Origin: Sipunculus nudus
Taxonomy: Eukaryota; Annelida; Sipuncula; Golfingiida; Sipunculidae
DNA: 64,000 nt
Reading direction: 5' to 3'
Assembly (NCBI GenBank): GCA_026874595.1
Contig: CM049316.1
Location: forward strand, 19,493,839 to 19,557,838
Both the position numbers and the translations under genes were made by a program. Positions 24,946-34,919 of this stretch are shown here, one piece after another. The notes beneath the pieces were generated by a model, which did not search any database, was not told the origin of the DNA, and saw nothing but the letters and a program-made list of their open reading frames with translations. How positions within the stretch are numbered: position 1 is the stretch's first letter; the number at the start of each line of letters is the position of its first letter.

Positions 24946-26565
24946 GTACCAGTTCTATTAATTAGTGGATTTGTTATAGAGACTGAATTCTTATTAATTT
25001 ATTGCCCTGAATCATGTACTTTGTCAATAACTCTAGAGACTGAGTTCTTGTTAATTATTGCCTTGAATCATGTACTTTGTACACTAACTATAGAGACTGA
25101 ATTCTTCTTAATTATTGCCTTGAATCTAGTACTTGGTTCACCAACAACTTAAAATGTAATATCACAGTGGAAGTCTTCAAGTCTTGCCACATTAATAATA
25201 TCACAGTGGGAATTTATTGATAAATCCTGCTCATTGAAGATTTAGGACCTCATTCTTGTTATAATATTGCACTTCCTCATGTATCATGAGTGCATGAGAG
25301 GTTTAGTCACAGTTGGATTTCATTTATAAACCCTGCTCAAAGAATGTGATTTTGGACTTAGTTCTGATTATGTAAGATAGGTTATTACCCAGTATTGTGC
25401 ACAGTGATTGCACAAGCCACCAATGTCCTATTTATAAATCCTGCTACAATGAAGGAAGCATTTCCCTCAGTTTTGTTGTGTAAGATATATTATAGTCCAA
25501 TACCAAATGTATATGTTTGCCCTATGAGTCAACTTTACACAATATATGGTTCATGCACAACATACATTTGTGCCTTTTGAGTCACCAGGTGTTTTTGTTT
25601 TGACAGGCTTATTGATATTCAAGACCAATGAACACTTAAATATGCATTCTGATGGACTAAATCCATACCTCACAATATTTCATCATAAAGATTTAAAGCC
25701 AACTATTCACTTGTCTTATTTGGAGAATTTCTGGTTTCTGGCTAACTCTGCATAGATATTAATAAACTTTAGGTTCATATAATGCCTTTGTGACAGAGGC
25801 ATTAGCTTGTTTATCTACAAGCTGTTAGTAATTTAGTAGATATGTTATATCAGCCCAGGTTAACAAAGAAAACAAGAATGTACCTGAAGAGGACTGAAAG
25901 GGGCCTATTCTAATATCTGTATTAATTAAAGACAATCCCTTGGACCTTTTAAAAAAGAAAATAGGCCAGAAAACATCGTTTCCACTACACAGAAGCTGTT
26001 TGTTTTGTTTTTACCCATGTCTGTATAGCATTTGGGGGGGGGGGGGGGGGCTTATATTTTTCAAACACATTCACCAAACACATCTGAAGTTCTGCAAATG
26101 GGTTTTTTACAACAAGTGACCTTTCAGTTTAAGCACATATGCAACTAACCACCTAATGCTAAATGGTATTTCTGTTTGTCAATATTGGTAGGTATACGAA
26201 CAGCTTGTAGATCACGGGCCCATACATCTGTCACAAAGGCGTTGTAAGTTTACTTAACATGACTCACCTTGAGTTTATTTATACATGCACAGAGTAACCC
26301 GGAAATCACATAAATTCCGTAGAAACGGTTAGTGAATAGCTGGTTTTAACAAACGTGCCAAACACAAAAACCACATATAAGATATCATATATTTTCAATA
26401 TATTAAAATTACATATAATTGAACAGCATTGAGTTATAGTACCCTGGTAACCATGTTTTTCATCTTGCTTCAGGCTGGCTGTTTAAAATTGAACTGTCTA
26501 ATCCAGAGGAGATGGACGAGTTAATGGATGAGGAGGGATATCAAGCATTTCTCAAGGACGAGTGA
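7904..26565 (+). CDS. GCSH: Glycine cleavage system H protein, mitochondrial (5 exons)
   Basis: Coding exons are 7904-8027, 21673-21752, 23334-23397, 24249-24380 and 26474-26565 (TGA at 26563), all with GT/AG introns in phases 1, 0, 1, 1. The joined frame is 492 nt and encodes 163 residues, close to the usual animal length. H protein carries a lipoyl arm that shuttles the aminomethyl group between the P, T and L proteins of the glycine cleavage complex in the mitochondrial matrix. Residues 1-41 are rich in Arg/Lys and Ala, lack acidic residues and fit a matrix-targeting presequence. Next come K-H-E-W-V (48-52), G-T-V-G-I-S (59-64), A-L-G-D-I-V-Y (70-76), and the lipoylation motif E-S-V-K-A with Lys99. 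The conserved N-K-S-C-Y and G-W-L-F-K ends follow. The start is the first in-frame ATG of the presequence exon. Intron 1 is about 13.6 kb and packed with repeats. A likely poly(A) signal AATAAA lies at 26902-26907. Confidence 0.95.
8367..8819 (+). other. 150-codon open frame in GCSH intron 1, probably not a gene
   Basis: This is the longest open frame in intron 1 of GCSH. It shows no recognisable domain, no signal peptide and no clear splice donor. It contains a perfect small hairpin (CCTTCTGA-TGTA-TCAGAAGG, about 8620-8640). I list it only so that its length is not mistaken for evidence of a gene. Confidence 0.2.
9832..9894 (+). other. Exon-like 63-bp segment, copy with splice donor
   Basis: A 63-bp segment ends exactly at a consensus donor (CAG|GTAAGC). 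It contains an ATG that opens 14 codons in frame to the donor. It is identical over all 63 bases to 10224-10286, where the donor is absent. It may be a first exon of an unrecognised transcript inside GCSH intron 1. Its phase (0) does not fit splicing to GCSH exon 2. Confidence 0.4.
10224..10286 (+). repeat. Identical 63-bp copy lacking the intron side
   Basis: This is a perfect copy of 9832-9894, but right after ...TTCGCAG it continues with TAAACCCG instead of GTAAGC. The duplication boundary therefore coincides with the exon/intron boundary of the other copy, as expected if a spliced RNA was copied back into DNA. Confidence 0.6.
10290..13645. other. GCSH intron 1, mostly unremarkable AT-rich DNA
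   Basis: No exon is seen. At about 11775-11960 lies a dense patch of GTAATTGTAAT / TTCAATTACTTT motifs, a type of low-complexity interspersed repeat. Open frames at 13136-13737 have no recognisable domain. Confidence 0.5.
13650..17230. repeat. Long interspersed repeat, two A-A-B type blocks
   Basis: After a GTCCGTCGTCCGTCCGTC head (13680-13727), a unit of about 650 bp with the landmarks ATCCAAAATTC, GTTAGATGTCC, GACTGCCTAATATCAAAACC and TGGGCCCAAACATAATGCA occurs at about 13740, 14395, 15905 and 16560. Between the second and third units lies a different 850-bp block (15056-15905). The same A then B order recurs at 58866-60455. No coding sequence is seen; reading frames within are broken. Confidence 0.8.
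17231..18396. other. GCSH intron 1, very AT-rich, no feature seen
   Basis: Only short ORFs and AT-rich sequence are present. It lies between the repeat block on the left and a repeat tail motif (CAGCTGAGCGTTGTGACCC, about 18391) on the right. Confidence 0.4.
18602..18690 (+). repeat. Degenerate tRNA-derived SINE head
   Basis: An A-box-like segment (TGACGCAGTGATAGCGC) is followed about 40 bases later by a B-box-like segment (TTGTTTGAGACCC). The spacing fits a tRNA-derived promoter. It is not a functional tRNA gene, since the cloverleaf is badly degraded. Confidence 0.35.
19411..20921. mobile_element. Composite repeat with TATGCCCCCGCC start, another repeat nested inside
   Basis: The left end reads TATGCCCCCGCCACAAAGTG and the right end GCCCCAGGCAGGGGCATTCG. 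A unit of about 181 bp with the landmark CCTGCAGATATTGGCCTGA occurs at 19507, 19688 and 20723, and degenerately at about 20537. Between the second and third copies lies about 650 bp starting AGCTCATAGGCTCATGGGC followed by GTCCGTCC runs (19867-20510), the head type found at 27043 and 58866. This looks like a nested insertion. No protein is encoded. Confidence 0.65.
21090..21380. repeat. Tandem duplication, ~158 bp unit, in GCSH intron 1
   Basis: The segment AGTGACTTATAGTC...CTGTTCACCTGTTTTCTCAA...GTAAAACTTGTT...GTGTCAGACTCAGA occurs twice, starting near 21097 and 21255, with small differences. Confidence 0.7.
21730..21925 (+). repeat. Triplicated exon-2 end and splice donor of GCSH
   Basis: The last 23 bases of GCSH exon 2 plus about 45-50 intronic bases are present three times, starting at 21730, 21807 and 21876. 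The true donor at 21753 is CAG|GTGAGT. The two downstream copies carry CAG|GTAAGT at 21830 and CAG|GTAAGT at 21899, closer to consensus. Use of either would read GTG-AGT-TAG after the true exon end and so introduce a stop. Confidence 0.85.
21926..23333. other. GCSH intron 2, no other feature
   Basis: AT-rich intron with a G run at 22364-22377. No second gene, RNA gene or repeat family was recognised on either strand. Confidence 0.5.
24865..24945. repeat. TA microsatellite
   Basis: About 80 bases of nearly uninterrupted AT/TA in GCSH intron 4. The apparent ORF through it is a by-product. Confidence 0.95.
24974..25146. repeat. Three tandem copies of a ~57-bp unit
   Basis: TATAGAGACTGAATTCTT followed by AATTATTGCCTTGAATC and TAGTACTT-type sequence starts at 24974, 25032 and 25089. 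It lies next to the TA microsatellite in GCSH intron 4. Confidence 0.8.
25765..26255. mobile_element. Miniature element with ~60-bp imperfect inverted ends
   Basis: The left end contains TGCCTTTGTGACAGA, then ATCTACAAGCTGTT. The right end contains their reverse complements in mirrored order (AACAGCTTGTAGAT, then TCTGTCACAAAGGCG). About 430 bp separate the two, including a G run. It lies in GCSH intron 4, encodes nothing and belongs to no family I can name. Confidence 0.6.
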
Positions 26566-26910
26566 AGGGGGTTGCCATGACAGCTGATAAGAAGATAGCT
26601 TTACATAACAAAATCACAAAACAGACAGTTGGCTTTATTTTCAATGATGTCATGTACACAGAAATGTAGCAATCTGTAGGGTGTTATGATGTAAGTGTTG
26701 AGATGACTTGACAGGGTTGATGGGTTTTATTTTTCACCTCTGTCTTTGCACATTTTTGTTTATTACGACCCCTGATTAATAATCATTAGGAAGTAACAAA
26801 GACTAGATAAAGCTTTTAATGGGTTTGCTATCTCAAGTTGACATCAACTACAAAATTATAAAAGAAAACAGTTTAAGATATTGATGTGAATCCTCTTCTT
26901 AAATAAAGTA
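26566..26910 (+). other. GCSH 3' untranslated region
   Basis: This is the sequence after the GCSH stop up to the first AATAAA (26902-26907). The length is inferred from that signal only; later signals could be used instead. Confidence 0.5.
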
Positions 26911-27042
26911 CCATTGAGTACTGTTAGTCAGTTCAAATCAGACAAAGAACTGACTGCTTGTTACAGCATACTTTAATGTGAAACCGTCCCACAGATGTTT
27001 CCTGTTATTTTTGCCATTTTATTTTTACAAACCAGCCAGTTT

Positions 27043-29468
27043 TTAGCTCAGCTGACTTTCAGTCATGCTGGGCTATAGCGATGGGTCTTTGTCCGTCGTC
27101 CTTCCGTCTGTCCGTCCGGCCGGCCGGCTGGCTGTCCGTTAGCAGGGCACAAATCGTAACTGTAGGGGCTAGGGCCATGAACCCTATGCAGTCTTTGAGG
27201 TTCTAAAAAGATCTCCTTGCAAACCTGAAATTAGGTCACTGCGACCTATATTCTCTAAGTTATGGGGTGTGTTTGCACCCCCCAGAAATAATTCTTTTAG
27301 CCAAAATTTTCATCCCAAACCTTCCATCTTTCACATACAGCTCACCTACCAACAGGGGAAGAACCATAATTATTTTGAGGTCAAAGGTCAAGGTCACAGA
27401 ACCAACTTCTTTGAAAAGCCTGTGGATGCATTTTAAGCCAAACCTTTCATCCCAATTCTTTGATCTTTCACATATAGCTCACCTACTAAGTGGGAGAAGA
27501 ATCCTATAGATGTTGAGGTCGCAAGGTCAAAGGTCAGGGTCACAGGATCCACTTCTTTGAAAAGGTTGTGGACACATTTCAAGCTAGACCTTTCATTCCA
27601 AACCTTTCAGCACTGATATCGCTTCTCTGCCAACAGATGAAAAGACCTGTTGATTTTGAGGTCAAAGGTCAAGTTCACAGCACCCTCTTCTTACATGGAG
27701 TCATTTTCAGGCAAACTTTTCAATCTATACTTTCAATATGTCATATATGGCTTACCTACCAATAGGGGAAGAAGCCTATTGATGTTGAGTTCAAAAGGTC
27801 AAAGGTCAAGGTCACAATATTGTTCTAAATGCTTGTGAACATATTTCAAGTGAAACTGTTCAACCCAAACCTTCAGTCTTTCACATATGCCACAACTATG
27901 CATCACTCAATGTGATTCAAACTTCATATTTATGGGTCTTTTTGCATGAAGAAATAGCTAATTGATTTTGAGGTCAGCTGGTCAGGAGGTTAAAGGTTGT
28001 AGGTCTAAGTTATTCACTCATTGGTTGCCAAGTAATTACACCCAGCCAGATGTAAGTGGTTTGTAGTTGCCAATCATTTAGAAAGAATCCAGTTGATATG
28101 TGGGCAAAAGGCCAAGGTCATAGGTCAGGTCAACTTATTTTGTAGACTATCTCTATTTTTCTTGTATATATAAGCTTGCACTCCAGCTGGTACATCTCAC
28201 CGTGTGGCTGTAATTGTGGGTGACACTGGTGACATATGACTCCCTTTTGTATCAGGCTATTAAGTGATAAGGCTGAGTGATAAGTACCTCGTTACTGCAT
28301 AACAAAACACTGTTGTTGGAATACTTCAGCCAGGCATTAACACTGAGAGTATAGTATTAAGGTTTAGCTACTGATTTATAAGATGATGGGAACATTTTGC
28401 AGTTTATTTTATGGATTCATAGCAATAAACTTAATTTCCTAGATATTTGAATATTTTTATATAAATCACCACATATAAAAGCAAGTGTTTGTTCTCATAA
28501 TATGTGGATGTGTACTTGATTTAGGATGGCTTTATTTTATTACAAGACTTAGTCATGCTTTCTGCATTTCTTTTCTTTCAGGTTTTTCAGTTTACCAACC
28601 CTGCTGACCCCATTGAAAAGCAGAGTGATAATAAAAAATATTGGACTTACACTTTTACATTTGCATATCTATAAATCTGATATGAGTGCCTGAACATGCC
28701 TTTGAATTGTTTTGGACATTCATTACTGTAACATCATTTGGAGAATTTGCCCCAAGTTTGGTCTCTTATTGGAGGATGTGTGATATCAAATGTCAGACTT
28801 GTCAGAAATCCATTATGTCTGCCAGTTAGCCACCTTAGAAATCCTTTTTTCAGTGCATTTTCAGTAATTTTCCTTCAATGTTTGGAGAATATTTAGAGAA
28901 TGGTTGTCTGATTTCAGACCTGTCAGAAGTCCAAAATGGCCACCAGGCAACCATCTTTAAATTCCTTTTGATCATATTATCTCAAGAACTGTAAAGTGAA
29001 GGCAGTCGGACGTATATGATTGTTATCTTGCAAAGGATTGGGTCAAATATTTCTTAATAAATATTATCATCATAAATGAAAGTGCAGTACAGTTGGCTTG
29101 TATTGAATAAAAATTCATACAGAAGCACCTGTTTCTCAATAATTCTTGCATGGATTTCCTTGATTTTTTGCTAAATATTTTGATCTTATATTTGCCCTTT
29201 GTGCTGTTCCTTTTGAGACTGACAGGTATCAAGTAAGCTATGGGAATACCGGTAGTTCTGGATACCTTAACAATCATACATTTTCCCAAGACCATCAATT
29301 CACTGTGTTTTAACCAGACATAGGTGATATATATTCCTGTTGTCTTAGAAAATTTCAACAAATTGGCAAATTGGTTCTTCAAAATTTGACTGGAAGTTGT
29401 GAATCTCAGCCCATGATGTCGCAGGTCATGCTTGGCAGCTGAGCGTCATGACCTATGGGTCACTTGTT
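27043..29468. mobile_element. Long non-coding repeat element with head and tail motifs
   Basis: The head at 27043 reads TTTAGCTCAGCTGACTTTCA, then GTCCGTCGTCC-type runs. Inside, a unit of about 136-143 bp with GGTCAAGGTCACA landmarks repeats at 27387, 27530, 27666 and 27803. The tail at about 29438-29468 reads AGCTGAGCGTCATGACC then TATGGGTCACTTG. The same head and tail occur at 58866 and 60694. About 450 bp at its right end (29018-29467) is closely repeated at 30880-31317. ORFs are short and unrecognisable. Confidence 0.55.
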
Positions 29469-30733
29469 ATTTTGTGCATGCACATGACCGGGTTTGCTTT
29501 CATAGATGGCTGATAGGGGGCAGCACATGCTTGATGAAGACTAACAATAGGACATCTGTGTTCCTGTGATAAATGTTGCTCACATTGTATCAAATGGTTT
29601 TTCCCGAAATGTTAATATTTAGTATTTTTTTTTCATTTATAAAATAGTCATTTTTTTATTAGTAAATCTTTACTCAAAGATCTACAGCCCTTCTTGTATT
29701 CATGATATGCCTCTTATGCCGCTGATGGTATTGTTTGAACCCGGTGTTATGAAGTCTGAGATACTGTCAAATTGCCCACCTTTTTACCTGAAAATATGGA
29801 TTCTGTATTTTGATTCATTATGTTAACCATTGTAGGAGTCTGAGATTTTATACAAGCAATTATTTCAATCATTATGTAGAAAGGATCATTCACATACATT
29901 TTGTTTAATCTGTGGCAGGGTAGCTGGTCAGTGTTAATTATCTCATTATATAAGTAACTGGTTAATGATCAGTTCAGGAGTAAAAGAATCATCATTTGTC
30001 ATTTTAAAATGTACAATGCACTTATTGAACAATAAACTACAGGGTATAGGATAGGAATTCTCTTCTTCTTTATTATATATTTATTTTTGAACCCTCACAC
30101 TGATGTTACTTTTGGTAAGTAGTGTTGGTTTTAAAAGTTAGAACTAGAATACAAGGGGAACAAGTACGTGTATTTGTCGAATCACACAGGCTTGTCTCCT
30201 GACATAAGGGCCCGAGGGCCTGTTATCGGCGTTGAAAATATTCACAGACTTTTTTGCAATATTACTTGCTACAAGGTGGCACCACAAATCGTGCTCAGTG
30301 GATACTGGTAACTAAAATGAATGAGCATTTGACAGGTGTGATTTTCATTCAAAATAGATGCGTGGACAGACAGCATGCAGAAATGATTGAAGATTGCGTC
30401 ACCAGTCTTGTGCACAGGATCGAGCTGTCGAAGATCTATGTACATGCAAAATTTCAGTCCATTACATCAAATACTCCTGAGGTATGTGCATGAAAGGAGG
30501 CAATGCAAAAATGAAAATCATAGGGTGCACGAAATTAAGCCATGCCAGGCCCTTAGCTATGAGACCCGAGTGGGATCCTTCTGGCCCTGACTTAAACCTT
30601 ACTCCCTTCTTTATTAAACAATGGAAGTGAAATATTTCTGTATTTCTGATGTTAGAGCATTAATAAAAAAGGACCGCTTATCCATTCTTTGTTTGTCAAA
30701 TGTGTTGTATTAAAAGGACACTGAAACCGAATA
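29469..30733. other. Intergenic, no gene seen
   Basis: At about 30200-30590 lies a repeat-like segment bounded by ATAAGGGCCCGAGGGCC and GGCCCTTAGCTATGAG, related in wording to the tandem repeat at 56830. The open frames within it are not conserved-looking. Confidence 0.4.
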
Positions 30734-31492
30734 CAGTAGAGTGCCGTTCACCCGAACACCGGCGGTTATCCGTAAAATGGTTTATCCGTGATGAAAACTG
30801 GAGAACCGAAATTATGACCGTTTATCCGTAAATTTGAAAATCTGGAAATATAAAAATAATATTTATTCAATGGGAAGAACTGATAATCTTGCATTGGGTC
30901 AAAGATAACTTAATAAATATGACCATTATTTATGAAAGCTCAGTATAGATGGCTTGTATTGAATAAAAATTAATACAGAAGCACCTGTTTCAAAATAATT
31001 CTTGCATGGATTTCCTTGATTTTTTTGCTATATATTTTGATCTTATATGTGGCCTGTGTGGTATTCCTTTTGAGACTAACAGGTATCAATCAAGCTCTGG
31101 GATTAGTTCCTGATGGCTCAACAACCATACATTTTGCCTCAGACCATCAATTCACTGTTTTAACCAGACATACGTGATATATCTTTATGTCAACGTAGAA
31201 AGTTTCAACAAAATTGGCATATAGGTTCTTCATCAATTTTACTGGAAGTTGTGAATCACAGCCCATGATGTCGCAGGTCATGCTTGGCAGCTAAGCGTCA
31301 TGACCCATGGGTCACTTATTTATAACTATGAAAGCTAACCCAAGTCCGTGATACCGTACCACCATTTAGTAGTAATACCAGGATGACAGCATCGATGAAA
31401 CGATTTTTTTACAGATAACCGTTCATCCGAACGTTCGTTTATCCGAACAAACCCGTGTCCCCCGAGATGTTCGGATGAATCGCGCTCCACTG
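30734..31492. mobile_element. Pogo/Tigger-type element carrying a nested repeat
   Basis: The ends are CAGTAGAGTGCCGTTCACCC and, as reverse complement of the right side, CAGTGGAGCGCGATTCATCC; both run on into CGAACA. It is flanked by TA on both sides, the usual target for this superfamily. ATCCG/CCGAAC motifs repeat near both ends. The middle (about 30880-31317) is a copy of the repeat that ends the element at 27043-29468. There is no transposase ORF, so it is non-autonomous. Confidence 0.75.
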
Positions 31493-32309
31493 TATTCAGT
31501 TATACACTATTTTTTTCAAAAGGTACTGTAACTGCTTCAACATAACCTTTTTGGGGGGCGAATTCATCATTAACTGATTTCTTTGCATTCTGAAGCACTT
31601 TTCAGTTGAGCTCAGGATAGATCCCCTTCATTCTGTTCGACTGTAAGACTGGCACTTTCGGACCTACGAAATAGAAATTAGACATACAGTTAGGTGTATC
31701 TACCGGTTTTTCTCCAACAAAATTCAAAATTGAGTAAATAAAAACCGTTGTTACACTTCAGTCCCACCACATATAAAAAGAATCGTGTTATTTTTGGTAT
31801 TTATGGTCTCCATTGTGTTTCCTATGGACATGCCAAGAATTAGGTTAAAAAGGGTTACTTACTTACTTAAAAGTAACCAGAACATAATCTACTTCTTTAG
31901 AACACCAGAAAAGATATTTTATCAGTTAACATGGTAACTGCCAAGCATATAACTATATTTAATTTCGATATATGTGTTTACCTGATATTAGAGCTTCTTT
32001 TTAAGTTATTAACTTAAATGTAAAATCACTCGGCTAAATTAGATGGTCTCATTATGGTTTGGATACTGTGACTGTTGCTGTTTATAGGTTTGTGCAAAAA
32101 AAAAAATTCACATACCGGAAATTGCATGTTTGTGTGCATGTTTATAATAAATTGTTTTCAATGAGTCAATAGTTAAATTACAGAAAAAAGGAAACAGGTA
32201 AGGAAAACAGTAAATGAATATAAACTTGTGTTACGGAACCTAATATAAACAGATCACGTATGCGTGATGAACACAAATTTTGTAATGTAGCTAAAAAATC
32301 AGATTCTGT

Positions 32310-33045
32310 AACACTAGACAGCGTGAAATGTCTAGGGGAATGAATAAAGAAGTCTTGTTTTTTTTGTTAACAAATAACTATAATTTACTCTTAAAACAAC
32401 CCTAACATTACAATACACTAAATCAATACAATTAAACAGTATAACAGCGGTATAATAACAAATCAATACAATCACACAGTAAAATAAACAATGTGCACAG
32501 TACATGGATACCACCACCGTCACAACGATAAGTTCTTTAAATGTATACTCTCGGAGAATGACAGTACGATGTACAGCTCTTGTAACAATCCAGAAAGTAA
32601 ACGTGAGGCAGGCAGCATTAAATTGTATAGAGTTAGTAATAGTAGAATCCCTGAAATTACTGGATAATCGGACAGGTCCCATAAACTGACATACAGACGT
32701 CTGCGTCCGCTCGAATCTTCTTAAACCTCTCTCTTGCTTTAAAACACAGCCCCCTATTTATAACTTCTTGCCCCAAGCCGAGATTTTTCCACTTCTCGAA
32801 CAGTCTAAGGATCTAACATAATACACAGGAAACAAGCGTTACAGGAATCATCTGGAAGAACATCCCAGTGTCTCGACATACCAGGGTCCACACGTGACCT
32901 CGGCCAGGCGAGAAAGCCCCAAGCTAGCATGACAACGAGAGTTCAACCAGTACGGTTTAACATAGAGTGCAAGAAGTGGCCCGGCGAGGGCGCCACAACA
33001 CGAGTTACGCCCGTGTCACACAATAAAAAGAACACCTGTAACACT
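32310..33045 (-). repeat. Possible solo LTR or promoter-bearing repeat
   Basis: On the minus strand this stretch starts with TGTGACACGGGCGTAACTCG, has a GC-rich part, then a good TATA box (TATAAATAGGGGGC, around 32752-32765) and ends near GTGTTACA. That order resembles an LTR. I found no matching target duplication and no internal retroelement genes beside it, so the call is weak. Confidence 0.25.
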
Positions 33046-33529
33046 TGACAATAAAAGCTAGTTCTACACAATTTTCATGTAGTCTTTTTGGTACTTCCTT
33101 TTTTTGTGCTGTTTGGCCTTAAAATCTCTTGCGTAGTAGTATCCTGGTCTTAAGTATACTCCCTTCGGCAATTCTCTTTTGAGCATTTGTTATCTTTTTT
33201 CCTGTTTCAGGTCATGGCGCATGGTATGGTTTTCTGGGACTGTATGCGTGTCACCGTTTTGTGGTGTGTAGGATTCTCTTCACTGGTGTTTCTTTGATGT
33301 AACGTATATGCAGTCGTTTTTTTTTCTGTACGTTTTGTCCTCTGTCTGTACTTTGTATAATCTTTCATGTATACATTATATTTTTGTTGGAGGTAACCGC
33401 TTCCATGATTAATGCTAGCTTAACCAAGTATATGTAGATCTGCAGAATTCCATTCCGGTTGCGGACTACGTGACAGTATCACACGCTTCCTCTAATTTTA
33501 TATCCTCGTGTTAAAAAGGCCCGCTGACT

Positions 33530-33735
33530 ACTGCACCTGCGGGCCCTGGGTGATACCCCCGAAAGGCGCACTCGCCTGTGAGTAAATCACAGGCGTTGGG
33601 CACGGCTTCGCCTGCAGAGCGCTCACCCTGGGTGGGGACCGACCCTGAAAAATCTCACCGCCCCGGCTAAGATTTGAACTCAGGATCTCCAGGCTCGGAG
33701 TCCTGTGCTATACCCCTGAGCCACAGAAGCCGGCC
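33530..33735 (-). repeat. tRNA-derived SINE
   Basis: Read on the minus strand from 33735: CCGGCTT acceptor-like start, an A box (GTGGCTCAGGGGTATAGC), an anticodon-arm-like stem, a B box (GAGTTCAAATC) and a closing AGCCGGGG, about 73 bases in all. A GC-rich tail with a small hairpin (CGCCTGTG...CACAGGCG) follows. The 5' and 3' arms pair imperfectly and the element continues beyond the tRNA part, so it is a SINE and not a tRNA gene. Confidence 0.65.
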
Positions 33736-34568
33736 TTTCATGTTCCCCTACTTCGATGATTTTCTTCCAATGATCGCCAGTTTTGTCTGGTTTTAGTCAC
33801 AATACCAAACATCCACTTGCCTGGCAGTCGGATTGTAGTAATGAGCTTGTTTTTACTCAGACGTATTAAGTGTCTTGTATACCTTTGTCTTCTGGGGGCT
33901 TTAACAATTGTTAAATTTAAGCCATGTGGAACAGGCTGAAGAACTTCCGTACTGGGTTTGTATTTGTAGAACTGAATGGCGAGTTTCTGACTTTATGGTC
34001 AGCTTTATCATATTTAACGGTTTCTAAGCTTTTTTGAAAACCGACCCTGCTGGTGGTGGTATGGGCTTCTGGCCAAGTGCTCAAATTCCCATTGTTTGAG
34101 AACGTTTGACATTCGTCATTCGATTGTCGAGGGAGATTATCGCTTATTACCTGACAGAGCAGCCGTGTCTGGCAACGCGTGCATGGAAAAGGTATATAAT
34201 TATGATTTACACTATCGCGATTTTTCAGCGCACGGATGGAAAAGGACTTGCTCTCAAGGATAAGGAAAGCGTAGTAACATATTTCGATGACAGACTATCT
34301 CTACCACCACAAAAGTTTTCTCATCACCGCTTACGACATGTAGGGCCTAACACAATGCAAACATACCACACAAGAGGCACCAGCCACATTATCTGATTAT
34401 CTATACGAAAAAAAATTAATTTTAAGTAAAAGCTTCATAACACGAAAATAAAGCATACACCTTGCAGTTTTTTTATAAGTAAATCAAGTAATGTTTAACT
34501 GAAATCCACAACAGCACACTGGCGCAGGCTGCTTGCTAATGAAGAAACAATTTGCTAATACGGTCTAA

Positions 34569-34736
34569 ATGGCCGGAACTCCAAGTATAAAATGGCTTTC
34601 CGTCTCAAAGCTCTACCGTTCCACAGATCGGGTTCGGCTCTCGATTGGCATGGCTGGGTCTTCGCTGCTCGGAACGGTGAAGGGAATGTAGGTTGCTTCT
34701 GCCTTTGTGGCTGTGGGTGCTGTGGCGTTCCTGTAA
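34569..34736 (+). pseudogene. Short GC-rich frame interrupted by one TAG
   Basis: From the ATG at 34569 the frame runs 40 codons to TAG (34689-34691) and then 14 further hydrophobic codons (V-A-S-A-F-V-A-V-G-A-V-A-F-L) to TAA. The part before the stop also ends in a small-residue membrane-like stretch. The surrounding 300 bp are clearly richer in GC than the neighbourhood, and a TATAAAA lies inside. It could be a decayed small membrane-protein gene or chance. No family is recognised. Confidence 0.2.
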
Positions 34737-34919
34737 GTCACCGGTGCGGGTTAAACGGTGGCGGTCTCTCGCGGCTTTCTGCTTGGCTTGGTGGCATCGC
34801 GTCTGTTGGCTCTGAGAACTATACTAAAGGAGCGCACAGGGCTGGGGTCTTGACCACAGCAACCACATCATGGCACATCATGACTCAACAGTGTACCTTT
34901 TTTTAAAACGGATACGTAT

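Noticed and set aside
33661-33735. Functional tRNA gene on the minus strand
   Set aside because: The acceptor and anticodon arms pair imperfectly and the element continues into a SINE body.
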